DNA of 64,000 nucleotides from Chondrosia reniformis (taxonomy: Eukaryota > Porifera > Demospongiae > Chondrillida > Chondrillidae). Made by a program: the position numbers and the translations under genes. Positions 44,343 through 55,834 of the stretch are shown here, piece after piece (position 1 is the stretch's first letter; each line of letters starts with the position of its first letter). The notes under the pieces are model-generated. The model did no database searches. It was not told the DNA's origin and saw only the letters and a program-made list of their open reading frames with translations. Where the stretch lies: positions 2,418,001 to 2,482,000 of the forward strand of contig OX359197.1 in assembly GCA_947172415.1 (NCBI GenBank), read 5' to 3'.

Positions 44343-45398
44343 TCATTTCAGATTACGTACAGGAAGTCCTAGTACATGTACAGGGCTAAAAATTTCTGGC
44401 CCTAAGCAGTTGTCATAAAACTCGGTTAGTTTTGGTAGAAGTGTCCTCTCCCAGTAGACTTTGCCAAAATCTATCCGCTGCACATGAATACCCCTTGTGG
44501 TGTATACTACAAAGTCACACCACTGTCTATTGCCAATGCCCATTTGGCCCTGCACCTGTGCTGAGCTAAACTGCTTTGGCTGTAGAATGCTCAATACCAA
44601 CGCATCAGGAGGAGTGGTAGGTTTCCGTCTAAGGACATTCCCAAGCATTGAAGCAGTGATTCTATAACGCCTCACATTGTACCACAATGGAGAATTCCTC
44701 TGTTGTCTTGTGTCACTTTCAATCTTGCATATGGTTTCATCTGATAGGTTTAGACTGGCCTAAATTTTATCTACTGTTTTCCTTAAGACTGCTGGATCTG
44801 GAGGTGTGGGGATTGTCATAGAGCTACCACTTTGATCCCAATAGCAAAAATGCTTGTCAAAGAGCAGTGATATGCACAGCTGCTCACCACGGATTTTTTC
44901 AAGAAGGGCTGGGAGGTTAGCACAAGCGATTCCTCTAAATTCTTCAGGATGAGGATCAAAATCCTCCAGTGGCTCCAGTTTTCTCTTCTTTTCCTTGCCA
45001 CACTCAGGCTTCTCAAAGGATGTATCTGATAGTGCCATGGTACTTTCCTTTCTCTTTTTTGGGGGTTTCCACTCACATGGCCTTGATGTCACTGGCACAA
45101 CCTCCTCTGAATTCAATAGAACTTCAGGGGACTCACTTGGCTGTAACTGGAACTGTGGTGTTGTTACAGACACAAGTGCATGTAACAGTGCAGAAACATG
45201 TGTACAGCTTGCTGATTTCCTGCATGGTGATACAGTTAAGAGATATAAACAACCATGGAACACTGCAAATATGACAAGCATGCACATTTACATGCATGTA
45301 TGGCATGTATGCGCACTTACCCAGCAGCACATTCACATGTAGCACACCGAATAGTGGCAAATGGTCCAGTGTGTCCAAGCAGTATCCACACATTGTAG
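44343..45398 (-). pseudogene. SWIM-YqaJ exonuclease-like gene with catalytic core deleted
   Basis: Exon 1 (about 45398-45321) gives HTGPFATIRCATCECAAG and ends at GTAAGT. Exon 2 starts at 45219 (GKSASCTHVSALLHALV). Together they form a SWIM zinc finger (CEC ... CTH). Exon 2 continues with PCEWKPPKKRKE and a linker, a TAG at 44760-44762, then in the same frame WYNVRRYRITASMLGNVL, the entry to a YqaJ fold, and QVQGQMGIGNRQWCDFVVYT, its last part, to a stop at 44343. The middle of the YqaJ domain, which holds the acidic and ExK catalytic residues, is missing at the join LQPKQFSSA|QVQGQ. YqaJ proteins are lambda-exonuclease-like. In ISL2EU elements this is the second gene. Confidence 0.8.
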
Positions 45399-45399
45399 T

Positions 45400-46830
45400 T
45401 ACCAGGCTAGCTGCTGATAGGATTATGCCACCAAGTAAGCTTTAGTATTTTGCTTCAGAGGACAACTGCTTTACCACGTGCTATTGCACTGGCAAAGAGT
45501 TTATTATTAAATCGAATGGATAACCTCCTGGTCCCATCCAGTGTGTTCAATTCGCTAAAACAGACGGTGAACCAAAGAGTGACTCTATAAAGGTATATTT
45601 TTATGACAACCAACATTCATGCATGTGCATGCACGTACATAAATGATTTATAATGCAAATGCCCTGCAACTTAAGAGGTAATTTTAAATGTACTTGAGTA
45701 TTTAACTAACTGCAAGCAGTAAATGATAACTGTAGTGAAAATATAACCTATATTTAAGGCCATTTTTAAATGTACTTAAGTATCTAACTAAATGCAAGCA
45801 GGCAATGATAATTGTAGTGAAGACATATTCATTATACCCTATATATTTTAATTCAGTAAAGTTATGATGTAATGTATGTAATAATTATAAACAATTATTT
45901 TTGATGTATGACTCAGTACAGTATACAGATTATTAAAATCCAATTGAACTCTATTAATATGCACTACTATGTACATGTATACAGGTTTTTTACAAATGTT
46001 CTACAAAGATGGTGTTCCAGATAAAGTCATTTGACTATACAGCCAATTCTTTTTGCAGCTACTTTCGTGGAGCTACTAGTGCCAGCAGTTTCCTAGAAAT
46101 TTGGGAGACAAAAATGACATACAGTCCAGGTAATTCAAACAAAACAATCCTGTATATATTATGCTATGCGCATTCATGATCACACATGAATAATCTCACT
46201 GTATGGACATATATATATATGTAAAACAAGCTCAGGGCAAGTCTATTGAAACTTTTGACATTATATAAAAGCTATATGTGTGTGCATGCATATATATGGT
46301 ACACGTCAAAAGTAATGCTTATACTCACGAGATTCGAGTGAGAGTGCCTCGATGAGGCGAGCTTTAACGAGTGGCATTTAACTCGAGATTTTAGCGAGGG
46401 CGAAATCGAGTGCGCACGACAGGCCCTGAAAGCGATAATGGTATAATATACATAGGTGTCGTATTTTTTAATCACTTTGAGAATCGACTCCATTGATACT
46501 TCTTAAGCAATCGATATATCGCTGAAATCAATACCTCAATTGTTTCTTTAGCTAATTCTTTCTTGATTCTGCCATAAGAATAGGTATATTCGGTCACAAG
46601 GACTACGATACGTTGTCTAGCATAAAGAGATAGTCTTGGCATAGTCTTGGCATAGCGGCATTACTTCTAAAATCTCGAAATTCTCACCTAAAAACTGTTG
46701 CTTTTAGCGCTCAATTCGAACATATTTTCCTAATGATATTAGGATCGAGGTGTAGTCGAGATGATTTCTCGCCACACCAAGTAATTCCCCCTCATTTCTT
46801 GAAATCGTCACCTAAACAAGTCGATTTAGA
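45400..46830. other. No gene seen
   Basis: AT-rich sequence. Two related blocks (TTTTAAATGTACTT, AACTAA.TGCAAGCA, AATGATAA.TGTAGTGAA) repeat at about 45680-45740 and 45765-45825. No exon was recognised. Confidence 0.45.
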
Positions 46831-47840
46831 TAACTCCATGTTTGGTGTGCTAAAGGGCAACTCCAAATTAACACCAATAAGACTAAGGTCATTCATTTCC
46901 GCCTGATTCAACACAAACTATCACAGTTCAAATATTATATAGGCTCCTCTCACATAGAATACACCAAAGATTATAATTACTTAGGTTTATCACTAAATGA
47001 ATGTTTAACCTGGAGCAAATCCAGTGCATTAATATCCAAGAAAGCCTCCAAAGCCAACCTCTTAACAACTAAATCCAGAGCATATGGTAACTTCCATTAT
47101 AATGTCTTTAGTCATCTATACCGAACACCAGTCGTAAGTTATAAATTAGTTATAGCTCACATGTCTGGGGTGCAAAAGAATATGAGGCCCTTGAATTGGT
47201 ATAAAAATGTTATGAGATCGTTTATAGGCCTTGGTAAGACGACTCCTCTTGTTGGACTCATGGGTAAACTTAACTGGAAGCATTTACACTGGTATACTAA
47301 ATTTACCACCATTTAATTATGGCATCACCTTTGTGGTCTCCCTATTAAATGCATGCCCAAGAAGGTATTATTGGTTTTAGCCAAACTTAACCTCAAAGAT
47401 ACATGGTATAGCAATGTGATGGATGTAATTTCTAAATTAATTACCCCCAATGATGCTCCTTATCCTGCTGTTTTTAACTCCAGTAATTTCATGAACAACA
47501 CCATCATGTACGACAGATCACAATTCCTTAGCCATACAATGCAACTTATAAATAAATTAGCCTTACAAGATTGGACCTAAGACTAGATACTATAGACAAA
47601 AACAGTAGACCTGGGTGCAGGTTAGCTGACTACAGGCTCATTATGAGAACACCTTCAACCGATGACTATATAAGGACCGGTAATTTTGATAAAAGAAGCG
47701 TCCTGGCGGCCCTGAGATGTGGGTGCCTCCCTCTCGAAATTGAGAAAGGCAGATTGAGACACCCTAAGGTTGATCTGGAGAGCAGGATTTGCCAGCTGTG
47801 TAACTTTGGTGCAATAGAGTGGACTGCAAAATATCATTAA
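46830..47840 (+). pseudogene. LINE reverse transcriptase C-terminal fragment
   Basis: Frames with stops give QINTNKTKVIHFR, DYNYLGLSLNE, WSKSSALISKKASKA, then GLGKTTPLVGLMGKLNW and, after further shifts, FDKRSVLAALRCGCLPL with SRICQLCNFG. This is the thumb and zinc-knuckle region found after the RT core of APE-type LINEs. The palm with the YADD box is absent, so the fragment is 5' truncated. It is on the plus strand and dead. Confidence 0.65.
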
Positions 47841-48239
47841 GACCTTTTCCCATGTTGGCCAAACTGTTCTAGTTACAATGGACAGTCCTGAATCAGGTAA
47901 AAACATTTCATCTACAAAGGAAATACCGTAATTCTGGAAATTTTCATTACTAAAATATTTTCGTGGTTTGCTCAACCTATGAAAATTTCTCGCACGAAAT
48001 ATTTTTAACCACGAATAAATAAAACATATATATGTCGTGTCTTTCTTCACCGCCACAGCGTATATACCAGTCCTGCGCTAGTGGAACATGACAACTTTCG
48101 GAGATTATCAATAAAAATCGCTAACTAACACTCTTTTTAATTTATTCTATTTTACTTTAGAAACATCATATCGCTAAACAAATTATATAGAATTGAAGCG
48201 CTATTCTTTCTTAATATTTTGGCTATAACAGCGTCAGAA
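47841..48239. other. Spacer with inverted ATTTTCGTGG-type repeats
   Basis: AAATATTTTCGTGG and its inverted counterpart CACGAAATATTTTT lie near 47955 and 47993. A block at about 48068-48125 resembles 49148-49205, so the LINE fragment between may have diverged direct repeats beside it. No gene was seen. Confidence 0.35.
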
Positions 48240-48244
48240 TTGCA

Positions 48245-49105
48245 GGCTTAAAGGAGAAGGTAAGCGGCCGTAAGTGATAGGTGCCAAATCGACAAAAATG
48301 TTTTACCAGACAGTGGAAAATACGAATATAGAATAAATGGTGACACCAATCTATGACGGATAATGATATCATGGTGTGAGGGGAATGGTATGAAGGTGAA
48401 TTTTAGGAAGATACAATTCATGAGTTTGTCTAGAAGATGTAGAATGAAGGAGACCGATGACATCCAGGTTGAGATGAATGGGGAGGTACTGCAGAATTGT
48501 GAGGTGATTACGTTTCTGGGGGTAATTGTAGATAGGCAACTGAGCTGGAAGTTGCATGTTCAAAAGGTGTGGAAAAAGTGTCTGTCTGCTTCGGCATTGA
48601 TGTTCAGGGTTGACAAGTCTTTACCAGGCCGGATGAGGGGGACACTCTATAGAGCAATGGTTCAGCCTCACTTGGACTATTGTTGTGCTGTGTGGGGAGA
48701 ATGCTCTAATGGTGATATGCAGAGGTTGGAAAGGATTCAGAAGATTGGAATGAGGTATATGCTCGGTGAGAAATGGGATTATCCTTCTGAAATGTTGAGA
48801 AGAAGGCTTGGGTGGATGACTCTGCACAACAGAAGAAGGATGACGAGGATGTGGGTCCAAAATATATGACAGATCTTTTCAAGACTCAGGAGGAGCTGGG
48901 TAGGAGAAGTGTTAGGAGGTCAAAGGATATCTATTTGCCTATTCCAAAATCTAATTGGTTAGCGAAGTCATTTAGTTATAGATTAGGTCAGGAATGGAAT
49001 CTGCTTCCAATTGAACTGAGAGAATCAACAGCTCGTGATCAAGTATTCAGAAAGAGATTGAAGATGTTCTTTAAGAATAGACTCATCATTATGTATAATA
49101 ATTAA
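48245..49105 (+). pseudogene. LINE reverse transcriptase 3' fragment
   Basis: The open frame 48363-48869 reads ISWCEGNGMKVNFRKIQFM, VITFLGVIVDRQLSWKLHV, FRVDKSLPGRMRGTLYRA and HLDYCCAVWGECS. A frameshift near 48830 leads into 48840-49105 (SNWLAKSFSYRLGQEWNLLP, FRKRLKMFFKN, stop). These are the thumb and C-terminus of a jockey/CR1-group RT. An ATAATAATA-rich stretch follows the stop. The catalytic palm is missing. Confidence 0.75.
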
Positions 49106-49329
49106 TATTTGTAATAATAAACTTTTATATATGTCCTATTTTTGGTCCCCTGCGCATGTGGAACATGTCTGCGAATATCAGATTTTAGTAAATCATCATA
49201 TTAGCACCTACAGTAATGTCATATTCTAGGCGGAAGTGTCTTTAGCATGTGACCTGCTCGTGAAGCAGAGCACCCAGCACTGAAACATCACGAGTCATCA
49301 CTAGTCGTTATTGATGTCAAATTATAGTA

Positions 49330-49615
49330 TAGCGGAGGAAGGCCAATAAAGGCCTACGTGACTGAAACGTTCTATTTTTCTTTTGATTATACTACGTTAA
49401 TAATAGCTGAGGAATTAAGGCCTACGTGACCAAAACGTTCTATTTTTCTTTTGATTATACTATGTTAATTTTGGTCACGTAGGCCTTAATTCCTCATTAT
49501 ATATACTACGCTAATAATCAAAAGAAGAATAAAATGTTTCGGTCCGGTAGGCCTTAATTCCTCACTATACTACGTTAATAATCAAAAGAAGAATAGAACT
49601 TTTCGGTCACCTAGG
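49330..49615. repeat. Array of 70 bp units, part inverted (left array)
   Basis: Two plus-oriented units (about 49333-49467) carry AAGGCCTACGTGAC, GAAACGTTCTATTTTTCTTT and GATTATACTACGTTAATAA. They are followed by about two inverted units (49468-49615), making a palindrome. The outermost unit starts GAGGAAGGCCAATAAAGGCC. The inner units start CTGAGGA and continue to CC(A/G)AAAC, which resembles the two conserved strands of a hammerhead ribozyme. Confidence 0.8.
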
Positions 49616-49650
49616 GTCATGCACAAATATACGTAAAGAAGACATCGATT

Positions 49651-49760
49651 CTGTAGTATACTATGGGGAAACTTTACGTCAGCATTACCGTCTATACTAT
49701 GGGGAAACTTTACGTCAGCGTTACCGTCTATATTACGGGGAAACTTTACGTAGCCCTAGC
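49651..49760. repeat. Tandem repeat, about 37 bp unit, three copies
   Basis: The unit is CTATGGGGAAACTTTACGTC plus AGC.TTACCGTCTAT. Confidence 0.85.
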
Positions 49761-49799
49761 GTTAATTACATTATACAATCATCTACGTAGCTACGAATA

Positions 49800-49940
49800 C
49801 ACTTCTAGTGCACGTGACTGTCACAACCTACGATTACAATATTTCTAGTGCACGTGACTGTCACAACCTACGCTTACAGTATTTCTAGTGAACATGACTG
49901 TCACATATCTAGTGGATGTGACTATCACATAGCTGGAATG
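49800..49940. repeat. Tandem repeat, about 40 bp unit, three to four copies
   Basis: The unit is TTTCTAGTGCACGTGACTGT plus CACAACCTACG.TTACA. Later copies are diverged. Confidence 0.85.
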
Positions 49941-50224
49941 TGATTACATCACTGAGGAATGTATCACTTCTGATTTTAATAAATAGATTATAAAGTGAAA
50001 GCTGCATGCACATGTAAATATTTACATATAAATGTACTGTACGTGACGGGATCACGTATATACGTACTATTATAAACGATACTGTTCAATATTTTGTCTG
50101 CAATAGGGAGGCATGGCAATAGTAAGGAATGGAATAAACATCATGATAAACGTTAACATTGTTATGGCATGCAATAGACAACTCCAATACACGATTAACC
50201 ACAAATCGTAACTGATAGTAGTTA

Positions 50225-50390
50225 ATAAATGAACACACACTAGAATCACGAAGGCGGTATAAATACATTATAATGCATGCTAGAATCACGAAGGCTGTAT
50301 AAAATACATTATAATGCATGCTAGAATCACGAAGGCGGTATAAAATACATTATAATGCACGCTAGAATCATACAGCTGGCAGTATAAAAA
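50225..50390. repeat. Tandem repeat, about 46 bp unit, about 3.5 copies
   Basis: The unit has TAGAATCACGAAGGCGGTAT and AAATACATTATAATGCATGC. It ends just before the first helicase exon, so it occupies the promoter-proximal region of that gene. Confidence 0.85.
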
Positions 50391-50461
50391 TAAATATCGC
50401 AACAGCTAGGTTGTCTGGATCCACTGCAGCTGTACAAGCTTACCTTATTGATCTGAAAATG

Positions 50462-52210
50462 GACAGTGTCTGTAATCTTTGCTGCAATAAAGAAGTTAAC
50501 CTCATATGTTATGATGGTCAAGAAGGAGGAAACTGGCTTTGCAAGGATTGCATTTATCTTGTTCACAGAAACCCAAAACGAAGTCATCACGTAAGTTAAC
50601 TATATACACACAGTTGAGACTAGACTAGTGCAGAGATCACAAAAACGGCTGTGCTAGCTGAAAAGTTCTCACTAACAAAATTCAAAGATTACCAAAAACA
50701 AGCAATTGATGCTGCTTTGAAGAAACAGGATGTCCTAGTAATACAACCAACCATTAGCCTCATGCGTGACCAAACGGAACAATTAAATGCCTATGGCCTG
50801 AAAGTTGTATACATTGGAGCTTCAAAAAGATATACACAGCAAAGTCAGAAGCTGTGTCCCCATCTTCCGATATCAATCTAATTTTTGCAACTCCAGAATG
50901 GCTGTTCAATCCCTATAACCTGGAAATGATTAAACAAACTGTTCAACCTACAGAAATTATCATAGATGAAGCTCAATTAATGTATGAATGGCACACATTT
51001 CGGCCTGATTACTCCTGCTGTGAAGGATTGCCAGCCATGTTTCCAGATGTTCCTCTGATTGCATTGAGCGCTACAGTCACTCCTGTGGTAAAGGAAAAAA
51101 TTATCAAATTCCTAAGGAATCCACACATCGCAAAAGGAAGCATTAATCGACCCAATATATTTCTTTCAGTGAAGTCCTGCAACTTCAAGAAACCCCCGTG
51201 GAAGTCAAAGTTAGTCTGATTATTTGAATATAAGTATAACCATGCACAAGCAAGCAACCATGTAAGTTTAATTGCTACTTTAAATAATTTATCCATGTAT
51301 TTATATAGGTGATGCAGTTACCCTTGATTCAAACCGAGATTTCACAACTTTTGCTGAAGAAGCTAGTCAACTTATACACAAAAATCCAGAGAGCAGCATT
51401 ATTGTATATACTGATTTTGCAAGGCATGTGGTAACGATGAGGTAAAGGTGATGGTGGCAACAAGGGCTTTTGGATTTGGTATCAAACAAAAATGATATTA
51501 GGCTAGTCATTTGCCATGGACTACCTCCTGACCTGTCAGCATGGGTACAAGAATTTGGGAGAGCTGGATGAGATAGCCATAAAGCATCATGTTGCATCCT
51601 CTACAATGATGAAGACATCCACCACCTATCATTCTGGCTTCAGAATATTAACCATCGAAGGGGATCTGAAGTTGCAGAGGCATTTTCAAGGGCACTTACG
51701 TTCTCCTATGCACACCTGGCAGGCAAATGTCGAAGTGAAGTGGTTTTAGAGTATTTTGAAAGTGATTCCCTTAAAGAACCTAATGTTGTCTGTTGTGATG
51801 TCTGCACCATGTAAGTCATGCTACTTACCAATAGAAAGAAGGAACTATCTCTAGTGATCAAAGCCATTGAAGAATTAGGCAAGCGTGGGGAAAAAAATTG
51901 TTCAGTTCATTCGTGGAGGTAACCTAGCCTGGATACATGAATTAAGTGATTTCAACCCACAAGATCCCCAAAGCTCATGTGGAAAGAGTCCACAAGAACT
52001 TTCTTTAGGATGGTGGCGTACCTTCATTTTAAAAAGCTGCTGTTGCTGTATACCTCCAGAGAAAGCTTGATTGTGGCACATTCAATGGAAGAAAGGCAAG
52101 TACCTTCACTTCTTACGAAGTGTCAGCTCAAGGAGTTGATGAGATTAGCAGCAAAACTGACAGCGTGCTACTTCCAGATATCTTAGAGGAATCTTGCCTT
52201 TTATACAACA
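50462..52210 (+). pseudogene. RecQ-like helicase, Walker A region deleted
   Basis: Exon 1 (50462-50589) encodes a Cys/His cluster (CNLCCNKEVNLIC, CKDCIYLVH) and ends at GTAAGT. Exon 2 starts near 50627 with the Q motif (KFKDYQKQAIDAAL), then VLVIQPT joined directly to ISLMRDQTEQLNAYGL. The GSGKS Walker A loop and about 20 further residues are missing. After a shift come the DEAQ box (IIDEAQLMYEW), motif III (LIALSATVTP), INRPNIF, and near 51450 motif V (MVATRAFGFGIK) and motif VI (WVQEFGRAG followed by TGA). The order is that of RecQ DNA helicases. A C-terminal part with KCRSEVVLEYFESD and CCDVCTM follows in broken frames. Without Walker A it could not hydrolyse ATP. Confidence 0.8.
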
Positions 52211-52817
52211 CTCAATCAGACTCCATTTTGTGAAAGGATATACCAAATCATACTGGAGTCCAAAAAGGTAGAAAAGGCCGCGGCTTTCAACCATTCAATG
52301 TTTTCAGAAATCTCTTGCTAGGAGGTACAGAAAATTCCCTGTGTGGGTTTCATGGTGGTTCAGAGAGGCCCATTTAAAGATGCTATGCAAGGCATTAACT
52401 GTGATGGACAAAGACATTTGGAAGAAATGCCCTAGCACTACAAATGCAGTAGAGAGGCAAAATCTTGCCTCAAAAGCTTCACAGGCCATTTCACTCAACC
52501 ATGCAATGACTGACCTTTATTGTCTTGACAAAGCTGCATTAATGGAGCACATTGCTTCAGAGCAGGGTCTCAACATCACTTACAGAGACCATAGTGAGGA
52601 GGCAAGATGGCAAGAAGTGCTTTCGAAACGCCAACAAAGACTTAAGAAAATGACACATAGTGATGTTGCCACTGCCTATGGACCACCAGACAAAGAGCAG
52701 CATTTCAGAGGTGTTTCTACTAGTTGCATAATTAGAAATTTTGTATTAAATATTTTCCTTCGTGAAGGACTCATAATGTTCCCAATACATATGTTTACTA
52801 CTGGCGAAAATGTATGA
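52211..52817 (+). pseudogene. ORF downstream of the helicase, transposase-like C-terminus
   Basis: The frame leading into 52341-52817 reads RKFPVWVSWWFREAHLKML, DKDIWKKCPSTTNAVERQNL, LYCLDKAALMEHIASEQGL and HSDVATAYGPPDKEQ. The P.TTNAVER segment resembles the stretch near the last catalytic glutamate in several DDE transposases, but I cannot place it in a superfamily and see no complete triad. It ends 8 bp before the right-hand array. It could be the C-terminal part of one large protein with the helicase or a separate gene. Confidence 0.45.
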
Positions 52818-52825
52818 GCAATTAA

Positions 52826-53030
52826 CGTAGTATTATCAAAAGAAAAATAGAATGTTTCGGTCACATAGGCCCTAATTCCTCAGCTATTGTTAACATAGTA
52901 TAATCAAAAGAAGAAGAGAACGTTTCGGTCACATAGGCCTTAAATCCTCAGCTATTATTAACGTAGTATAATCAAAAGAAAAATAGAATGTTTCAGTCAC
53001 GTAGGCCTTTATTGGTCTTCCTTCATCATT
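52826..53030. repeat. Array of 70 bp units in minus orientation (right array)
   Basis: There are three tandem units, each with ATTATCAAAAGAA..ATAGAA, GTTTCGGTCACATAGGCC and AATTCCTCAGCTATT. The last unit ends GGCCTTTATTGGTCTTCCTTC, the reverse complement of the outermost unit of the left array. The two arrays therefore form inverted termini around 49.33-53.03 kb. Confidence 0.82.
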
Positions 53031-53119
53031 GGCCTTCCTCTAACTTGCACCTGCCAATTCAGCAGTGTTTAATACTTGGGCACATGTTCTTAGTGCATGC
53101 GCAGTTTGATCCAATTAAG

Positions 53120-55834
53120 ATGGAGTCGAAATCTAGTTCTTTTGATAACGCTGTTGAACTCGAGAACGCATTACATACGGCAAGATTGTAATACTTGTTG
53201 AATACCTTTATTAAAAAAAAGGTATGCCTCTCTATGTATGTACATGTATACAAATGTTAGTTTAGTGGGTTTCTAATTCAATTTTATATTAAGGAATACT
53301 TTTATGAAGCAAGCTGTTGTGTAAACTGAATGCTTATATGGTTCTGCCATTGTTTAAACTTGAAAGGTGATAGTTCAGTACCCCAATATAGCGACTTCGC
53401 TTAATGGCCTATTAGCTGATGTCACTTTTCACTTTTTGATTGACATTTTATTTTAGGTTACAATCAGAGAAATTTCTCTGATGACTGGTGAAGAGCTGGC
53501 TAAGCTAGGTGTTGAACATCTAGGTGATAGAGTGGTGTTGCGAACATTGGGCAAGAACATGCAGAGTAAGTTTATGGTTAACTTCATTGAATTGCAGGTC
53601 TGCATGCACAATATTTTTTTAAATTATAGAAGAAGCCAAGGTCAATGATGAAATCAAATCTATTTTCCTGCTCTTGCTGGCTGTGGATCTAGCAGCCGGT
53701 CCAGCCCACCTGCCAACACTAGTGATCATTCTGTTATTTTAGCCAGGGCAGATAGGCTGCTGTCACAACTAAGAACAAATCCAACTGCTATAAGCACCAA
53801 GATAACCCGCAAGAGGAGAGGACCATCAGCAATTAGACAGTATCCACGACACTTTGTAGTGATTGATTATGATGGAAAGAAGGCACCTGCTGTTCAAGTA
53901 GTCCATGACTATGATAAATTGTGTGAAGGTACCATATCTTTTTCCAGCTCCACCAGTGAGGATACAATCCGTGAAAAGATTGTTAGTCTTTTTTTTGAAA
54001 GAAAAGGAAAGCTGCCTATATGATTTTACTGATGCCAAACCTGATGATTTCCAATTTGTCAAATGTGCAAATAGACGTGTAAGGCTACCATCAGAAAATG
54101 CAACATACAATGGTGAAGGTTTAAAGGATCTGTATCTCTCTGGGAATATTTATGTTAGATTGACCCGGTCATTCTTTCAGTCAAAGGTATACATACAAAA
54201 AATGCATCTGGTACATGTATATATAATTATATAATACTCATTTGGAGTGATTATGCCTCAATATATAGTGTGGTCTTCTTTCAACTTCAGAAGAAGATGA
54301 ACCCCCTCCAAAAGTTATTAAAACCAGTGCTTCTGTCAGAGAAAGACCCTCTACTAGCAGGGTTCCAATAGCTATTATGAGTAAGTTTAATTACTTTTTG
54401 AAGCATTCAATGACATGCATATCATATAGATATTTTCAATGTATATTAGTACATTTGTAAACTTGTTGACAGATAGTGATCATTAGTGCATTGGAAATGA
54501 TGATGGTGAGGACAATATGCTGACCCAGCGAGTCGAGGAAGACAGAAAAACAGATATTAGGTAAGGAAATTGACAATTATATAGAACCTATATAGCTAAA
54601 ATGTGTTTTTATATCGATCTATAACATCAGTTCTCCAGTTACTGTACTAGAAAGTTTGGAAGATGTACTCGCAAGTCACAGGGACAACATTGTTCAATTG
54701 GAAATGTAAGCAGATCGCCAAAAAATTAGTGTTAGGAGGTGCCATATCTGGGAAGACACCAAACGAACCCTTAGACGAGCATCATTTAACCCTGCCATAG
54801 GGTTAGATATTTGTTTTATTGGAGAAGATGCCCAAGATGCAGGGGGGCCTTTGTGAGAATTTTTTACACTTCTTTGGTCTGTAGTTTCAGCCGATAACAG
54901 CATATTTACTGGACCTGAAGGTGCACGCTTACTAGCACATAACATAATGTCGCTTAAAAATGGTGATTATGCTTTGCTTGGAAAGTGCATATCATTAGCA
55001 TTGGTTTATGGTGGCTCAGGCCCTCACTTTTTTTCAAAATCTCTGACTGCTAGCGTTTTCCAGGAGCCTATTGATCAGACAGATATAGCTGATATGGCTG
55101 ACTTTGAGATTAAAGCTGGCATACAGAAGGTAAGTGCATGGTCCAGGAGCAGGACTATACTATATAGAGGCAGGCATGTTCTATACTGTGCATCAAGTTT
55201 GCCTGGTTGGTTGTATACGTATATGTAGGTATAATTTTATTCTTCTATATATAGGTATCACAGTGCTCAACCATAATGGAATTGAGAAGTGTCTTGCTGA
55301 TGGAAAACCCAACTTGTCATGTGAAGGCCTTATACAATTGTTCAAAGTCCTTTGGTCTCCAGTTGGTTCAAATCAAAGGGAAATAGAGGAGTCAGTCATA
55401 TTAGGATGGACAGAATATATTAATGGATTAAAAGATATAGCTCATGGACAATTAATTATGAAACAAATAGGGAAGTTGAAGAGTAGCTACTCTGTATATA
55501 TAATAAATCCACATTCATGCAGTTTCTATATATTTTAATTGTATATATATACAAATGGAAGAATTATCAGAAACAAAGACCCAACACAAGAAGACTTCAT
55601 GATAAATTTGGGGAATGTTCTGATGTTCTCAACTGGAATTGACCATCCACCCCCTATGGGATTCCCAAGCCACCCAGAAATCTCATTGATAGATGATGAC
55701 AAGAGGACTCTGCCATATGTTTCAACCTGTGGTCCGACACTGTACCTGACACTTACTTTGAGGGATCCTGATGTTTTTCAAGATAGGATGGACATGGCCT
55801 TTGTGAAGCTCAGGGATTTGGAAACCCATAGTTA
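53120..55834 (+). pseudogene. HECT-type E3 ubiquitin ligase-like gene, damaged
   Basis: Likely exons: 53120-53190 (start), 53457-53565 (EELAKLGVEHLGDRVVL, SAM-like), 53630-54186, 54291-54380, 54473-54560, 54631-55129 (HECT N-lobe: CFIGEDAQDAGGPL, LLAHNIMSLKNGDY, GKCISLALVYGGSGP), 55255 onward, and about 55560-55834 (C-lobe: LMFSTGIDHPPPMGFP, RTLPYVSTCGPTLYL). The C of STCGP is the expected catalytic cysteine that carries ubiquitin. Lesions include a frameshift in a T8 run near 53990, TAA near 54708, and TGA at 54854-54856 in GGPL-EFF. Sponges and some other animals have many HECT genes of this build. This copy appears to be a pseudogene, or the family is mobile. Confidence 0.75.

Noticed and set aside
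49651-50390. Regularly repeated units that could suggest a CRISPR array
   Set aside because: The units are contiguous tandem repeats without unique spacers, and the window is clearly eukaryotic.
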